The notes beneath the pieces were generated by a model. That model saw nothing but the letters and a program-made list of their open reading frames with translations. It did no database searches and had not been told where the DNA came from. A program made the translations under genes and the position numbers. Below are positions 7,667 to 17,162 of a stretch of DNA of 64,000 nucleotides, piece after piece (within the stretch, counting starts at the first letter, position 1; every line of letters begins with the position of its first letter). The DNA lies in contig NZ_JBFRBH010000001.1 of NCBI RefSeq assembly GCF_040932485.1, positions 1,240,001 through 1,304,000 of the forward strand, given 5' to 3'. The DNA is from Gymnodinialimonas sp. 202GB13-11. GTDB lineage: Bacteria > Pseudomonadota > Alphaproteobacteria > Rhodobacterales > Rhodobacteraceae.

Positions 7667-10600
7667 ATGAAAATTGAACGGAGATTCACCCGCGACGGTG
7701 CAGACCTGTACGCGGATCTGGAATTCACCACGACAACGTCGGAGATTCGTAACCCCGACGGCACGGTCGTGTTCAAGCTAGACGATGTAGAGGTGCCCCA
7801 AGGTTGGAGCCAAGTCGCCTCTGACGTCATCGCCCAGAAGTATTTCCGTAAAGCGGGTGTGCCCGCAGCGACAAAGCCTGTGAAGGAAAAAGGCGTTCCC
7901 GCATTCCTTCAGCGCCACGTGGCCGACGAAAAGGCGCTGGAGGCTATGCCGGAGGACCAGCGTTATGGCGGCGAAACGTCCGCCAAGCAGGTCTTCCGGC
8001 GCCTTGCCGGCGCCTGGGCCTACTGGGGCTGGAAAGGTGGCTACTTCACCAAGGAAGCTGACGCCCGTGCTTATTTCGATGAAATGCAGCTGATGCTGGC
8101 GCGCCAGATGGCAGCGCCCAACAGCCCGCAATGGTTCAACACCGGCCTGCACTGGGCCTATGGCATCGACGGCCCCGCGCAGGGCCACCATTATGTCGAC
8201 TACAAGACCGGCAAGCTGACGAAGTCGACCTCGTCCTACGAGCATCCGCAGCCGCACGCTTGCTTCATTCAGGGCGTGGCCGACGATCTCGTCAATGACG
8301 GCGGCATCATGGATCTCTGGGTCCGCGAAGCGCGTCTGTTCAAGTATGGCTCCGGCACCGGTACCAACTTCAGCCACCTGCGTGGCGAGGGCGAGAAGCT
8401 GTCGGGCGGCGGCAAATCCTCCGGTCTGATGGGCTTCCTGAAGATCGGCGACCGCGCGGCGGGCGCAATCAAGTCGGGTGGCACAACACGCCGGGCGGCG
8501 AAGATGGTGATCGTCGATGCGGATCACCCCGATATCGAGGACTTCATCGAGTGGAAGGTGCTGGAAGAGCAGAAAGTGGCCTCCATCGTCGCGGGCTCCA
8601 AGATGCACGAGAAGATGCTGAACGGCATTTTCGCAGCCATCAAAACCTGGGACGGCTCGCTGGAAGATGCGGTTGACCCGGCTAAGAACGCGGGCCTGAA
8701 GCAGGCGATCCGCGAAGCCAAAAAGGTCGCGATCCCAGAGACTTACGTGAAACGGGTGCTGGATTACGCTAAGCAGGGCCACACCAGCATCGAATTCCCG
8801 ACCTACGACACCGATTGGGACAGCGAGGCGTATAACTCGGTCTCCGGCCAGAACTCCAACAACTCCATCCGCGTGACGGACGCCTTCTTGAAAGCGGTCG
8901 AGAATGACGACGACTGGGAGTTGATCAATCGCAAGGACGGCGACGTCGCCAAGACGATCAAAGCTCGCGATCTGTGGGAGAAGGTCGGGCACGCGGCGTG
9001 GGCCTGTGCCGATCCCGGCATCCAGTACCACGACACGGTCAACGCGTGGCACACCTGCCCGGAAGATGGTGCGATCCGCGGGTCCAACCCTTGCTCGGAA
9101 TACATGTTCCTCGACGATACGGCCTGTAACCTGGCGTCGATGAACCTGCTGACCTTCTATTCGAACGGCGTGTTCGATGCGGAAAGCTACATCCATGCTA
9201 CGCGCCTCTGGACGCTGACGCTGGAAATCTCGGTGATGATGGCGCAGTTCCCCTCGAAGGAAATCGCGCAGCTCAGCTATGACTTCCGGACACTTGGCCT
9301 TGGCTACGCGAACATCGGCGGCCTGCTGATGAACATGGGCTACAGCTATGACTCGGCTGAGGGTCGCGCGCTTTGCGGAGCGTTGACCGCGATCATGACT
9401 GGTGTGGCTTACGCAACCTCGGCAGAGGTCGCGTCCGAGCTGGGGCCATTCGACGGCTTTGCCAAGAACCGCGAGCACATGCTGCGGGTCATGCGCAACC
9501 ACCGCAACGCAGCCTACGGCAAGACGGAAGGCTACGAGGACGTGAACGTGAACCCGGTGGCGCTGGACCACACCAACTGCCCCGATCAGAACCTGATCGC
9601 GCTGGCCAAACAGGCTTGGGACGAGGCGCTGACGCTGGGTGAGCAGCACGGTTACCGCAACGCGCAGGCCACGGTGATTGCGCCTACGGGCACGATCGGT
9701 CTGGTCATGGATTGCGACACCACGGGCATCGAGCCGGACTTTGCGCTCGTGAAGTTCAAGAAGCTAGCCGGTGGCGGTTACTTCAAGATCATCAACCGCT
9801 CGGTCCCCGGCGCGCTTGAAGCGATGGGCTATTCCTCGGCCCAGATCGAAGAGATCATCGCCTACGCCGTGGGTCATGGCACCATCGGTCAGGCGCCCGG
9901 CATCAACCACACGAGCCTGATTGGCCACGGCTTTGGCCCGGCAGAGATCGAAAAGATCGAAGCCGCCCTGCCGCAAGCCTTCGACATTCGCTTCGTCTTC
10001 AACCAGTGGACCCTTGGCGCGGAGTTCTGCACCGAGACCCTGGGCATCCCGGCGGAGAAACTGAACGATCCCACCTTTGACCTGCTCCGGCATCTTGGCT
10101 TCTCCAAAGCCGATATCGAGGCCGCAAACGACCATGTCTGTGGGACCATGACCTTGGAGGGCGCGCCGTTCCTCAAAGACGAACACCTGTCCGTGTTCGA
10201 CTGCGCGAACCCCTGCGGGAAAAAGGGCAAACGCTTCCTCAGCGTCGACTCGCATATCCACATGATGGCAGCGGCCCAGTCCTTTATCTCGGGTGCGATC
10301 TCCAAGACGATCAACATGCCGAACAACGCCACGATTGAGGATTGCCAGAAGGCATATGAACTCAGCTGGTCGCTCGGCGTGAAGGCCAACGCGCTTTACC
10401 GTGACGGCTCCAAGCTGTCGCAGCCGCTGGCCGCAGCCCTTGTCGAAGATGATGATGAGGCCGCAGAGGTTCTGGAAACCGGAACGCCGCAGGAAAAAGC
10501 GGCCGTGCTGGCGGAAAAGATCGTCGAGAAGGTCATCGTCAAGGAAATCGCCCGCGGGCGGGAAAAGATGCCGGACCGCCGCCGCGGCTACACCCAGAAG

Positions 10601-11335
10601 GCGATGGTTGGAGGCCACAAGGTCTACCTGCGGACGGGCGAATATGAAGACGGTCAGTTGGGCGAAATCTTCATCGACATGCACAAGGAAGGCGCAGGCT
10701 TCCGGGCAATGATGAACAACTTCGCCATCGCGGTCTCGGTCGGTCTGCAATACGGCGTGCCGCTGGAAGAGTTCGTGGACGCGTTCACCTTCACCAAGTT
10801 CGAGCCCTCGGGCATGGTGCAGGGCAACGAGACGATCAAGAACGCGACCTCGATCCTCGACTACATCTTCCGCGAGCTGGCCGTGTCCTACCTCGACCGC
10901 ACCGACCTGGCGCACGTCGCGCCAACTGGTGAGACCTTCGACGATGTCGGACGTGGTGCAGAGGAAGGCGTGTCGAACGTGCAGGAAGTGCCGGAAAGCC
11001 GCGGCTCCGATCCGCTGGAAGTGCTCAAGCAGGTGGCCTCAAGCGGCTACCTCCGCAAGCGCGTCCCGCAGGAGCTGGTCGTGCTGCAGGGCGGGGCCGA
11101 TCCGGTCGCCGTGCTGGAGACGCTGGTGCCAGAAACCAAGGGTGGCGGCACGATGGCTGCGGTGGCCTCCACCACAGCCGTGACCACCGGCACCGTTGAG
11201 ATCGACGCGCGCACCAAGGCCAAGATGCAGGGCTATGAAGGCGAAGCCTGCGGCGAGTGCGGAAACTACACGCTGGTGCGCAACGGCACCTGCATGAAGT
11301 GCAACACCTGCGGCGGCACGTCGGGGTGTAGCTGA
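7667..11335 (+). CDS. nrdJ: Vitamin B12-dependent (class II) ribonucleotide reductase
   Basis: The 1222-residue protein reduces ribonucleotides to deoxyribonucleotides, using adenosylcobalamin to make the thiyl radical. The active-site segment [21 protein letters not shown] has the Asn-x-Cys-x-Glu triad, and [20 protein letters not shown] is the usual substrate-loop region. The C-terminus has a Cys-rich tail ([21 protein letters not shown]) for zinc binding and re-reduction. The length matches the long NrdJ subtype. The start at 7667 follows ATGAGG; the 31 upstream in-frame codons overlap the leader RNA structure and are unlikely to be translated. A strong terminator follows at 11471. No other ribonucleotide reductase is in the window. 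Confidence 0.96.
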   Translation: MKIERRFTRDGADLYADLEFTTTTSEIRNPDGTVVFKLDDVEVPQGWSQVASDVIAQKYFRKAGVPAATKPVKEKGVPAFLQRHVADEKALEAMPEDQRYGGETSAKQVFRRLAGAWAYWGWKGGYFTKEADARAYFDEMQLMLARQMAAPNSPQWFNTGLHWAYGIDGPAQGHHYVDYKTGKLTKSTSSYEHPQPHACFIQGVADDLVNDGGIMDLWVREARLFKYGSGTGTNFSHLRGEGEKLSGGGKSSGLMGFLKIGDRAAGAIKSGGTTRRAAKMVIVDADHPDIEDFIEWKVLEEQKVASIVAGSKMHEKMLNGIFAAIKTWDGSLEDAVDPAKNAGLKQAIREAKKVAIPETYVKRVLDYAKQGHTSIEFPTYDTDWDSEAYNSVSGQNSNNSIRVTDAFLKAVENDDDWELINRKDGDVAKTIKARDLWEKVGHAAWACADPGIQYHDTVNAWHTCPEDGAIRGSNPCSEYMFLDDTACNLASMNLLTFYSNGVFDAESYIHATRLWTLTLEISVMMAQFPSKEIAQLSYDFRTLGLGYANIGGLLMNMGYSYDSAEGRALCGALTAIMTGVAYATSAEVASELGPFDGFAKNREHMLRVMRNHRNAAYGKTEGYEDVNVNPVALDHTNCPDQNLIALAKQAWDEALTLGEQHGYRNAQATVIAPTGTIGLVMDCDTTGIEPDFALVKFKKLAGGGYFKIINRSVPGALEAMGYSSAQIEEIIAYAVGHGTIGQAPGINHTSLIGHGFGPAEIEKIEAALPQAFDIRFVFNQWTLGAEFCTETLGIPAEKLNDPTFDLLRHLGFSKADIEAANDHVCGTMTLEGAPFLKDEHLSVFDCANPCGKKGKRFLSVDSHIHMMAAAQSFISGAISKTINMPNNATIEDCQKAYELSWSLGVKANALYRDGSKLSQPLAAALVEDDDEAAEVLETGTPQEKAAVLAEKIVEKVIVKEIARGREKMPDRRRGYTQKAMVGGHKVYLRTGEYEDGQLGEIFIDMHKEGAGFRAMMNNFAIAVSVGLQYGVPLEEFVDAFTFTKFEPSGMVQGNETIKNATSILDYIFRELAVSYLDRTDLAHVAPTGETFDDVGRGAEEGVSNVQEVPESRGSDPLEVLKQVASSGYLRKRVPQELVVLQGGADPVAVLETLVPETKGGGTMAAVASTTAVTTGTVEIDARTKAKMQGYEGEACGECGNYTLVRNGTCMKCNTCGGTSGCS

Positions 11336-11470
11336 CACAAGAGATCGGATGCGCGTCCCTCACCGTTCGCGCATCTGAGTTCCGGGGTGGGTGCGCTCAC
11401 CCTTGGCGCGGATCAGGCCGCAGGCAGAAAATTTCGGGCAGTCAATTATCAGAGCCTGATCAGCGAAACT

Positions 11471-11499
11471 GGGGGTCCTTCGGGGCCCCCATTTTTTTT
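11471..11499 (+). terminator. Intrinsic terminator downstream of nrdJ
   Basis: GGGGGTCC (11471-11478) and GGGCCCCC (11483-11490) form an 8-bp stem, with one T-G pair, around a TTCG tetraloop. Eight T residues follow at 11492-11499. This is a textbook rho-independent terminator 135 bp after the nrdJ stop. Confidence 0.92.
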
Positions 11500-11515
11500 G
11501 TGCACGCACACTGAC

Positions 11516-11544
11516 TTGCCGCCCAAGCCGCCAGCCGCGATAGT
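11516..11544 (+). promoter_or_regulatory. Candidate modA promoter
   Basis: TTGCCG (11516-11521) and GATAGT (11539-11544) are separated by 17 bases and resemble -35 and -10 boxes. Transcription would then begin at about 11551, on or next to the modA ATG. The -10 overlaps a small hairpin CGCGA-TAG-TCGCG (11536-11548). No ModE-like operator is evident. Confidence 0.35.
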
Positions 11545-11550
11545 CGCGCA

Positions 11551-12291
11551 ATGCGTATGGCCTGGCTCTTCTCGCTATTCCTGACCACGCCCGCCTTGGC
11601 GGAGGATGTCACCGTTTTCGCAGCCGCCAGCCTTGCCGGACCGCTGGACGAAATCGCGGAAGCGTTCGAACAGGACAGCGGCCACGATGTGACGCTGGTC
11701 TATGCGGGTAGCTCGGCCTTGGCGCGACAGGTTGCGGCAGGCGCTCCGGCGGACATTGTGATCTTGGCTAATGAGGCCTGGATGGACCATCTGGACGCGG
11801 AAAATGCCATCACTCGGAACACGCGTCGCACGCTTCTGACCAACCGGCTGGTCCTGATCGGATCATGGCACCTGTCTGAGCCGCTGGCCTTGCACGACCT
11901 GCCCGACGCTTTGGGCGCGCGCCGCCTTGCCATGGCGCTGACCGAAGCGGTCCCGGCTGGCATCTACGCACGCCAAGCCCTTGAAGAAGCAGGCCTTTGG
12001 GAGGCGCTCGCCCCGCAAGTGGTTGAAACCGACAATGTGCGCGCGGCGCAGATGTTGGTGGCCATCGGGGCGGCGGGCTTTGGCATTGTCTACGCAACAG
12101 ATGTGGCTGAGGAACGGCGGGTGAGCGTACTGGCCCAGATCCCTGAAGATTTGCATGCGGCCATCCGCTATCCCGCCGCGCTGACGCCGGGGGCGAGCAC
12201 AGCGGGGCAGGCCTTCTTCGATTATCTGGACGGCCCCATTGCGCAGGCCACCTTCAGCGGTGCCGGGTTCGGAGTGCCATCCGGTGAGTGA
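11551..12291 (+). CDS. modA: Molybdate ABC transporter, periplasmic binding protein
   Basis: The 246-residue protein has a signal peptide ending near PALAED, then the ModA pattern VTVFAAASLAGPLDEIAEAFE, VYAGSSALARQVAAGAPADIVILAN and TDNVRAAQMLVAIGAAGFGIVYATD. It captures molybdate or tungstate in the periplasm. modB starts inside its last codons. No Shine-Dalgarno precedes ATG 11551; an alternative ATG is at 11557. Confidence 0.93.
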   Translation: MRMAWLFSLFLTTPALAEDVTVFAAASLAGPLDEIAEAFEQDSGHDVTLVYAGSSALARQVAAGAPADIVILANEAWMDHLDAENAITRNTRRTLLTNRLVLIGSWHLSEPLALHDLPDALGARRLAMALTEAVPAGIYARQALEEAGLWEALAPQVVETDNVRAAQMLVAIGAAGFGIVYATDVAEERRVSVLAQIPEDLHAAIRYPAALTPGASTAGQAFFDYLDGPIAQATFSGAGFGVPSGE

Positions 12292-12985
12292 GTGGCTGGG
12301 ACCGGCGGAATGGCAGGCGGTGGCGCTGTCGCTGCGTGTGGCGCTGGTGGCGACCTTGCTAAGCTTGCCGTTTGGCGTGGCCGTGGCGTGGGCTCTGGCG
12401 CGCAAGCGGTTTCCGGGCCATGCGCTGCTGAATGGCTTGGTGCATCTACCGCTGATCCTGCCACCGGTGGTGACGGGCTATCTGTTATTAATCTCCTTCG
12501 GGCCACAGGCCGTGTTGGGGGGCTGGTTGGAGGCGGCGGGCCTCGGCGTGGCATTCCGCTGGACGGGTGCGGCGTTGGCGGCAGCAATCATGGCGTTCCC
12601 CCTGATGGTGCGCGCGATCCGTCTGTCGCTTGAGGCGGTCGATCCGGGGCTGGAGGAGGCCGCAGCGACCTTAGGCGCCTCTCGATTGCGGGTGTTTGGA
12701 ACGGTGACATTGCCCTTAATCGCACCGGGCGTACTAACGGGCGCAATCCTCGCCTTTGCCAAGGCGATGGGCGAATTTGGCGCGACGATAACCTTTGTCA
12801 GCAACATCCCGGGGGAGACCCGGACGGTACCCTCGGCGATCTACGCTTTTCTGCAAGTGCCGGGCGGAGAAGCGAGCGCATGGCGCTTGGTGATCGTCTC
12901 AGTGGTGATCGCAATGGGGGCCTTGCTGGCCTCCGAGCTATTGGCGCGCCGGGTCGCGGCCCGTGTCAGGGGGCGCGATGCTTGA
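12284..12985 (+). CDS. modB: Molybdate ABC transporter permease
   Basis: This 233-residue inner-membrane protein has five to six hydrophobic segments. The ABC permease EAA loop (LEEAAATLGASRLRVFGTVTLPL) contacts ModC, and AFAKAMGEFGATITFVSNIPGETRTVPSAIY is characteristic of ModB. A GTG start at 12284 is chosen: it overlaps the modA stop by 8 bases and has GGAG at 12271-12274. The frame opens earlier at 12239, but the extra residues show no family similarity. modC begins before its stop. Confidence 0.93.
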   Translation: MSEWLGPAEWQAVALSLRVALVATLLSLPFGVAVAWALARKRFPGHALLNGLVHLPLILPPVVTGYLLLISFGPQAVLGGWLEAAGLGVAFRWTGAALAAAIMAFPLMVRAIRLSLEAVDPGLEEAAATLGASRLRVFGTVTLPLIAPGVLTGAILAFAKAMGEFGATITFVSNIPGETRTVPSAIYAFLQVPGGEASAWRLVIVSVVIAMGALLASELLARRVAARVRGRDA

Positions 12986-14021
12986 GATCTCCGTAAAGCA
13001 TGATTTCGGCGCTTTTGCACTGGACGCCGTGTTTGAGGCACCGGCAGGCGTGACCTGCCTGTTCGGCCATTCGGGTGCCGGAAAAACGAGTGTCGTCAAA
13101 GCAGTGGCAGGCCTTCTTAATGCGGATCACTCACGGGTTTCTGTCGATGGAACACGTCTGGACGGTTTACCGACGCACCGACGCGGCGTGGGCTACGTCT
13201 TTCAGGGGCCCCGCTTGTTTCCACATATGTCCGTGCGCGCAAACCTAAGCTATGCGCGATCCGGCATGGATATGGGCCCCGTGGTCGACATGCTCGGCAT
13301 CGACCACCTGCTGGACCGTCGACCGGCATCCCTATCTGGCGGTGAGGCGCAACGTGTAGCAATCGGGCGCGCGCTTCTGAGCCAGCCGCGCCTGCTGCTG
13401 CTGGATGAGCCGCTGGCCGCGCTCGACGAAGCGCGCAAGGCTGAAATCCTTCCATATCTGGAGCGGGTCCGCGACGCGGCTGAGGTGCCGATCCTCTACG
13501 TCTCGCATTCCGTGGCGGAGGTGGCGCGTTTGGCCACCACGATTGTGGCACTTGAGCAAGGCAAAGTGGTGCGGGTCGGGCCTGCGGCGGATGTGCTGTC
13601 GGACCCTGACATTGCCCCAGTGATTGGCATCCGGGAGGCTGGTGCTCTGTTGTCGGCCCGCGTGGTGCGCCATCATGAGGACGGGCTAAGCGAACTGGCG
13701 GTGGCGGGCGGGGCGCTTTGGTTGCCCAAGGTCGCGGCCGTTGAGAGGGCTGAGGTTCGCGTCAGAATCGAGGCGCAGGATGTTATGCTGGCGGCCGACC
13801 GCCCCTCGGGAATCTCTGCGCTGAATGTGCTGCCGGTGCGCATCCGAACCCTGCGACAGGGGCAGGGGCCGGGTGTCATGGTCCAGCTTGAGGCGGGCGG
13901 TGAGCCGCTTCTGGCGCGTGTAACCAACCGGTCCGCCAAGGCGATGGGCCTTGGAGAGGGGTGGCAGGGCTACGCTGTTATCAAATCCGTCGCTGTGGCC
14001 TCGGGAAATGTCGGACGCTAG
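12978..14021 (+). CDS. modC: Molybdate ABC transporter ATP-binding protein
   Basis: The 347-residue protein has Walker A (FGHSGAGKTSV, about residues 29-39), the signature LSGGEAQRVAIGRALL, Walker B (LLLLDEPLAALD), a switch His in YVSHSV and a C-terminal molybdate-binding TOBE-like domain (about 285-345). It drives molybdate import through ModB. The start at 12978 overlaps modB by 8 bases with AGGGGG just upstream; a GTG 15 bases earlier is an alternative. It converges with the peptide ABC operon, 22 bases away. Confidence 0.94.
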   Translation: MLEISVKHDFGAFALDAVFEAPAGVTCLFGHSGAGKTSVVKAVAGLLNADHSRVSVDGTRLDGLPTHRRGVGYVFQGPRLFPHMSVRANLSYARSGMDMGPVVDMLGIDHLLDRRPASLSGGEAQRVAIGRALLSQPRLLLLDEPLAALDEARKAEILPYLERVRDAAEVPILYVSHSVAEVARLATTIVALEQGKVVRVGPAADVLSDPDIAPVIGIREAGALLSARVVRHHEDGLSELAVAGGALWLPKVAAVERAEVRVRIEAQDVMLAADRPSGISALNVLPVRIRTLRQGQGPGVMVQLEAGGEPLLARVTNRSAKAMGLGEGWQGYAVIKSVAVASGNVGR

Positions 14022-14043
14022 CCCCTAGTTTACCACTGGCTTT

Positions 14044-16131
14044 TCACTCCGCCGCTATTTTGATCACCGGCTCCATCCGCGCGAGAATGTCTTCGGCAAG
14101 GTGGCACTTGATCTGGTGGCCATCGGCCAGCGTGCGCATTGGCGGGACCTCTTTCTCGCAAAGCCCGCCGGGTACGTCGGACTTCCAGCGGCAACGGGTC
14201 TGGAACGGGCAGCCGGAGGGCGGGTTCATGGCAGAGGGGATGTCGCCTTCTAGCACGATGTGCTTCTTCTCGATGCTGGTGTCGGCGATCGGAACCGCGC
14301 TGAGGAGCGCCTCGGTATAAGGGTGATAAGGCGGGCTGAAGACCTGCTCTGTATCGCCCAGTTCAACCACATGGCCGAGATACATGACCATCACGCGATC
14401 AGACAGGTAGCGGACGATGGAGAGGTCGTGGGAGATGAACAGAAGCGTGGTCTTCTCGCGCCGTTGGATTTCCATCAGCAGGTCTGTAACGGCGGCCTGA
14501 ACGGAAACGTCGAGAGCCGAGACGGGTTCATCCGCAACGACAATCTTGGCGTCACCCGCAAAGGCGCGGGCAATGCCGACACGCTGTTTCTGGCCCCCGG
14601 ACAATTGGCGCGGCATGCGGTCCGCGAAGGCGCGGGGCAGTTTCACCAGATCGAGTAATTCCAGCATCCGTTCACGGCGCTCTGCCTCGTTCTTGCCGAT
14701 TTTGAAGATCTCAAGCGCGCGGATGATCTGGCGGCCTACGGTCATGGAGGGATTGAGCGTGTCGAAGGGGTTCTGGAACACCATCTGCACGTTTGAGACA
14801 GTGCCGGTGTCCCGCTCCTCAATTGGGGTATCACCGATGGGCTTGTTGCCCAGGGTGATTTCGCCATCTGTGGCTGTCTCCAGCCCCATCAGAACCTTGG
14901 CGAGCGTGGACTTGCCACAGCCGGATTCGCCCACGATGGCCAGCGTCTCAGACTCGCGCGCCTCGAAGGTAAGTGTCTCATTTGCTTTGACAACTTTCTT
15001 GTCGCCGCCGCCGAAAAGGGCGTTGGCCGCCACCTCGTAGTACTTCTTGAGGTTGTCGATTTTCAGGACCGTATCGCCGATGGCGGCTTTCTCGGTTGAG
15101 GCCGCGACATCGGGCGGAGCGTCCCAGTCAATCTCATCGTAGCGCAGGCAACGCGTGGCGTGGCGGTCGCCATGGTCCAGATCGGCCATGGGGATGGCGG
15201 TGGCGTTGCAGCGTCCCTCCTCGAAATAGTTGCAGCGGGGGCCGAAATTGCAGCCGGGCGGGCGTTCATGGGGCAGGGGGAAGTTGCCCGGAATGGCGAT
15301 CAGGGGACGGGCGTTCTTGTCGGCACCGGGCAGGGGGATCGAGCGGAAGAGGGCCTGCGTATAGGGGTGCTGCATGTTGTCGAAGACATCGGCGATGCGA
15401 CCCGTCTCTACCGCCTCGCCGGAATACATCACGCAGAGGCGGTCGCAGGTTTCCAGCACGAGGCCAAGGTTGTGGGAGATGAACAGCATTGACGTGCCGT
15501 ATTTCTCACCCAGACCTTTCACGAGATCGACGATGCCGGCCTCAACCGTCACGTCGAGGGCGGTGGTGGGTTCATCGAGGATCAGCAAGGAAGGCTTTGA
15601 CATCAAGGCCATAGCGATCACGATGCGCTGCTGCTGACCGCCGGAAAGCTGGTGCGGATAGGATTTCAGCATCCGCTCAGGGTCGGGCAGGCGGACGTCT
15701 TTGACGACCTCAAGGGCCAGCTCATAGGCCTCTTTCTCCGACGCGCCTTCGTGGATCATCGGCACTTCCATCAGCTGCTTGCCGATGCGCATGGCGGGGT
15801 TCAGCGACGCCATGGGTTCTTGGTAGATCATAGCAATTTCCGAGCCGCGGAGGTCGCGGAGTTCTTCCTGGCTCATCTTGTTCAGGTCGCGGCCCTTGAA
15901 CTTGATGGAGCCGCCAACGATGCGCCCGTTCACGCCGAGATCCTGCATGACGCCAAGCGCCACGGTGGATTTGCCGCAACCTGACTCGCCTACAAGGCCC
16001 ATGGCCTCGCCGGGCATCACGGTGCAGGAGAAATCCATCACCGCCGGGATTTCGCGCAGGCGGGTGAAGAAGGAGATCGAGAGGTTTTCAATCTCAAGGA
16101 TCGGGCCGTCGTAAGGTGTGCGTTCTGCCAT
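14044..16131 (-). CDS. Peptide-type ABC transporter, fused double ATP-binding protein (DppD-DppF)
   Basis: The 695-residue protein contains two complete ABC ATPase domains. Domain 1 has Walker A GLVGESGCGKSTV and signature LSGGQQQR; domain 2 has Walker A AIVGESGCGKSTLA and signature LSGGQKQR. Each ends in the oligopeptide-type C-terminal extension with Cys motifs (CNFGPRCNYFEEGRC and CPFQTRCRWKSDVPGGLC), which in DppD and OppD can hold an Fe-S cluster. It energises peptide or opine uptake with the permeases encoded upstream. The start at 16131 (MAERTPYDG) is preferred; the frame opens at 16158 without family-like residues. It is the last gene of the operon, after a 102-bp gap. Confidence 0.93.
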   Translation of the reverse strand: MAERTPYDGPILEIENLSISFFTRLREIPAVMDFSCTVMPGEAMGLVGESGCGKSTVALGVMQDLGVNGRIVGGSIKFKGRDLNKMSQEELRDLRGSEIAMIYQEPMASLNPAMRIGKQLMEVPMIHEGASEKEAYELALEVVKDVRLPDPERMLKSYPHQLSGGQQQRIVIAMALMSKPSLLILDEPTTALDVTVEAGIVDLVKGLGEKYGTSMLFISHNLGLVLETCDRLCVMYSGEAVETGRIADVFDNMQHPYTQALFRSIPLPGADKNARPLIAIPGNFPLPHERPPGCNFGPRCNYFEEGRCNATAIPMADLDHGDRHATRCLRYDEIDWDAPPDVAASTEKAAIGDTVLKIDNLKKYYEVAANALFGGGDKKVVKANETLTFEARESETLAIVGESGCGKSTLAKVLMGLETATDGEITLGNKPIGDTPIEERDTGTVSNVQMVFQNPFDTLNPSMTVGRQIIRALEIFKIGKNEAERRERMLELLDLVKLPRAFADRMPRQLSGGQKQRVGIARAFAGDAKIVVADEPVSALDVSVQAAVTDLLMEIQRREKTTLLFISHDLSIVRYLSDRVMVMYLGHVVELGDTEQVFSPPYHPYTEALLSAVPIADTSIEKKHIVLEGDIPSAMNPPSGCPFQTRCRWKSDVPGGLCEKEVPPMRTLADGHQIKCHLAEDILARMEPVIKIAAE

Positions 16132-16175
16132 GTTAGTTTTCCTTAACTGACCGGCCAAAAGGCGGTGTAGTGAAA

Positions 16176-16209
16176 CTGTAGTTTTCCTGTAGTTTTTTCG
16201 TAACTACAG
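16176..16209 (-). promoter_or_regulatory. Repeated CTGTAGTTTT units with hairpin before the ATPase gene
   Basis: On the plus strand CTGTAGTTTT occurs at 16176-16185 and again at 16187-16196. The second copy forms an 8-bp hairpin with AACTACAG (16202-16209). The structure sits in the only sizeable gap inside the operon, between the small secreted genes and the ATPase gene. It could be an operator, an RNA-processing site or an attenuator; there is no T-run in the operon direction. Confidence 0.4.
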
Positions 16210-16233
16210 ACTTTGGGCTCGGGACTTGCACGG

Positions 16234-16707
16234 TCATGGTTGCCACCCGCATCCGACGCCGTCGCGAGCTATGCGACCCTGCGCCGACATCAGGGTTTCA
16301 AATCCGAGTGTCTGGCGGCATTGCTGAACGCGCTGGATAATGTCGGTGTCGATATCGCTTGGGCTTGCGCCATTTTCGAGCTCTGCGACATAGTCGGCGC
16401 GAATGGCATTGCCGTGATCGAGCATCGCGTCATAGACCGCTTCGTAGGGCCGTGCGCATTCCGTGACGTCGCTTGTGAGACGGAGGGATTGGAAGAACAG
16501 GGCAAGGGCGCTTTGATAGAATTCCTGGGCAGTTGGTTCCCCGGCTTCGGCGGCTTCGCGAGCCCGAAGTTGCAGGACCAGCGCCAGACCACCGCATTCC
16601 GTGAGGGGTTGAATCCATTCCTCCTGCGCCTGTGTTGCCTCAGCCGAGGCAACAAGGCTTGCGGCGACCAGCAAACCAGCCGGGATCTTTGCAGGCAAGG
16701 CGTTCAT
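16234..16707 (-). CDS. Small secreted protein, paralog of its upstream neighbour
   Basis: The 157-residue product begins with a signal peptide (AGLLVAASLVASAEATQAQ, cleavage about residue 28). The mature part is helical and has the pattern CGG, about 44 residues, Cys, about 46 residues, Cys, then a late Cys. The upstream gene at 16704-17162 has the same CGG...Cys...Cys layout, so the two look like tandem duplicates. The start at 16707 overlaps that gene by 4 bp (ATGA). The position inside a peptide ABC operon suggests a periplasmic accessory, but the family is not recognised and no function is assigned. Confidence 0.75.
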   Translation of the reverse strand: MNALPAKIPAGLLVAASLVASAEATQAQEEWIQPLTECGGLALVLQLRAREAAEAGEPTAQEFYQSALALFFQSLRLTSDVTECARPYEAVYDAMLDHGNAIRADYVAELENGASPSDIDTDIIQRVQQCRQTLGFETLMSAQGRIARDGVGCGWQP

Positions 16708-17162
16708 TCGCGCCACCCGCAGGGGCTTGGCCGGGTGAAGCGGCGGTCGTTCATTTCGACCAGAAAATCGAAGCCAAAATAGGTCACGCATTCATCCCAC
16801 TGCCCGAGGAATGCGACGAGCATTTCTTCGCGGGCTGCGCCGGTCGCGCGGATCGGGTCATGCTCTTCCAACAGGGTCGATCCCGACTGGGCGAATTGTT
16901 CGCTCGCCTGCTCGAAAGTGACATTGCATTGGCTTTGTACGGCATAGAAGTATTCGAGACCGTCATACAGCAAGTTGCCGCTTCGGATGATGTTGTCCGT
17001 ATACTCGGACGGGCCTTCGTTTTCGATCAGGATGTCCCCCAAAACGCCCATGGCCAGCCCGTGGCCGCCGCAGGAGACAATTTGATCCGCCAGTGTCTGC
17101 TCCCCGACCGCGTGTGTGGTCAGGGCGAGAGATACGGCCATGGCGGATGCAGCCCGCTTCAA
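16704..17162 (-). CDS. Small secreted protein in the peptide ABC operon
   Basis: The 152-residue product has a short signal peptide (MKRAASAMAVSLALTTHAVG, then EQT). The mature part opens with SCGGHGLAMGVLGD and has a Cys about 48 residues later and another in WDECVTYFGF. It shares this layout with the downstream gene. Its ATG overlaps the stop of the upstream permease gene (17159-17162), so translation is coupled to the transporter. I do not recognise the family. A periplasmic partner of the transporter is an inference from position. Confidence 0.75.
   Translation of the reverse strand: MKRAASAMAVSLALTTHAVGEQTLADQIVSCGGHGLAMGVLGDILIENEGPSEYTDNIIRSGNLLYDGLEYFYAVQSQCNVTFEQASEQFAQSGSTLLEEHDPIRATGAAREEMLVAFLGQWDECVTYFGFDFLVEMNDRRFTRPSPCGWRE

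Noticed and set aside
7778-9649. 623-codon open frame on the minus strand inside nrdJ
   Set aside because: It is a GC-rich shadow of nrdJ; the plus strand encodes clear catalytic motifs over the same stretch.
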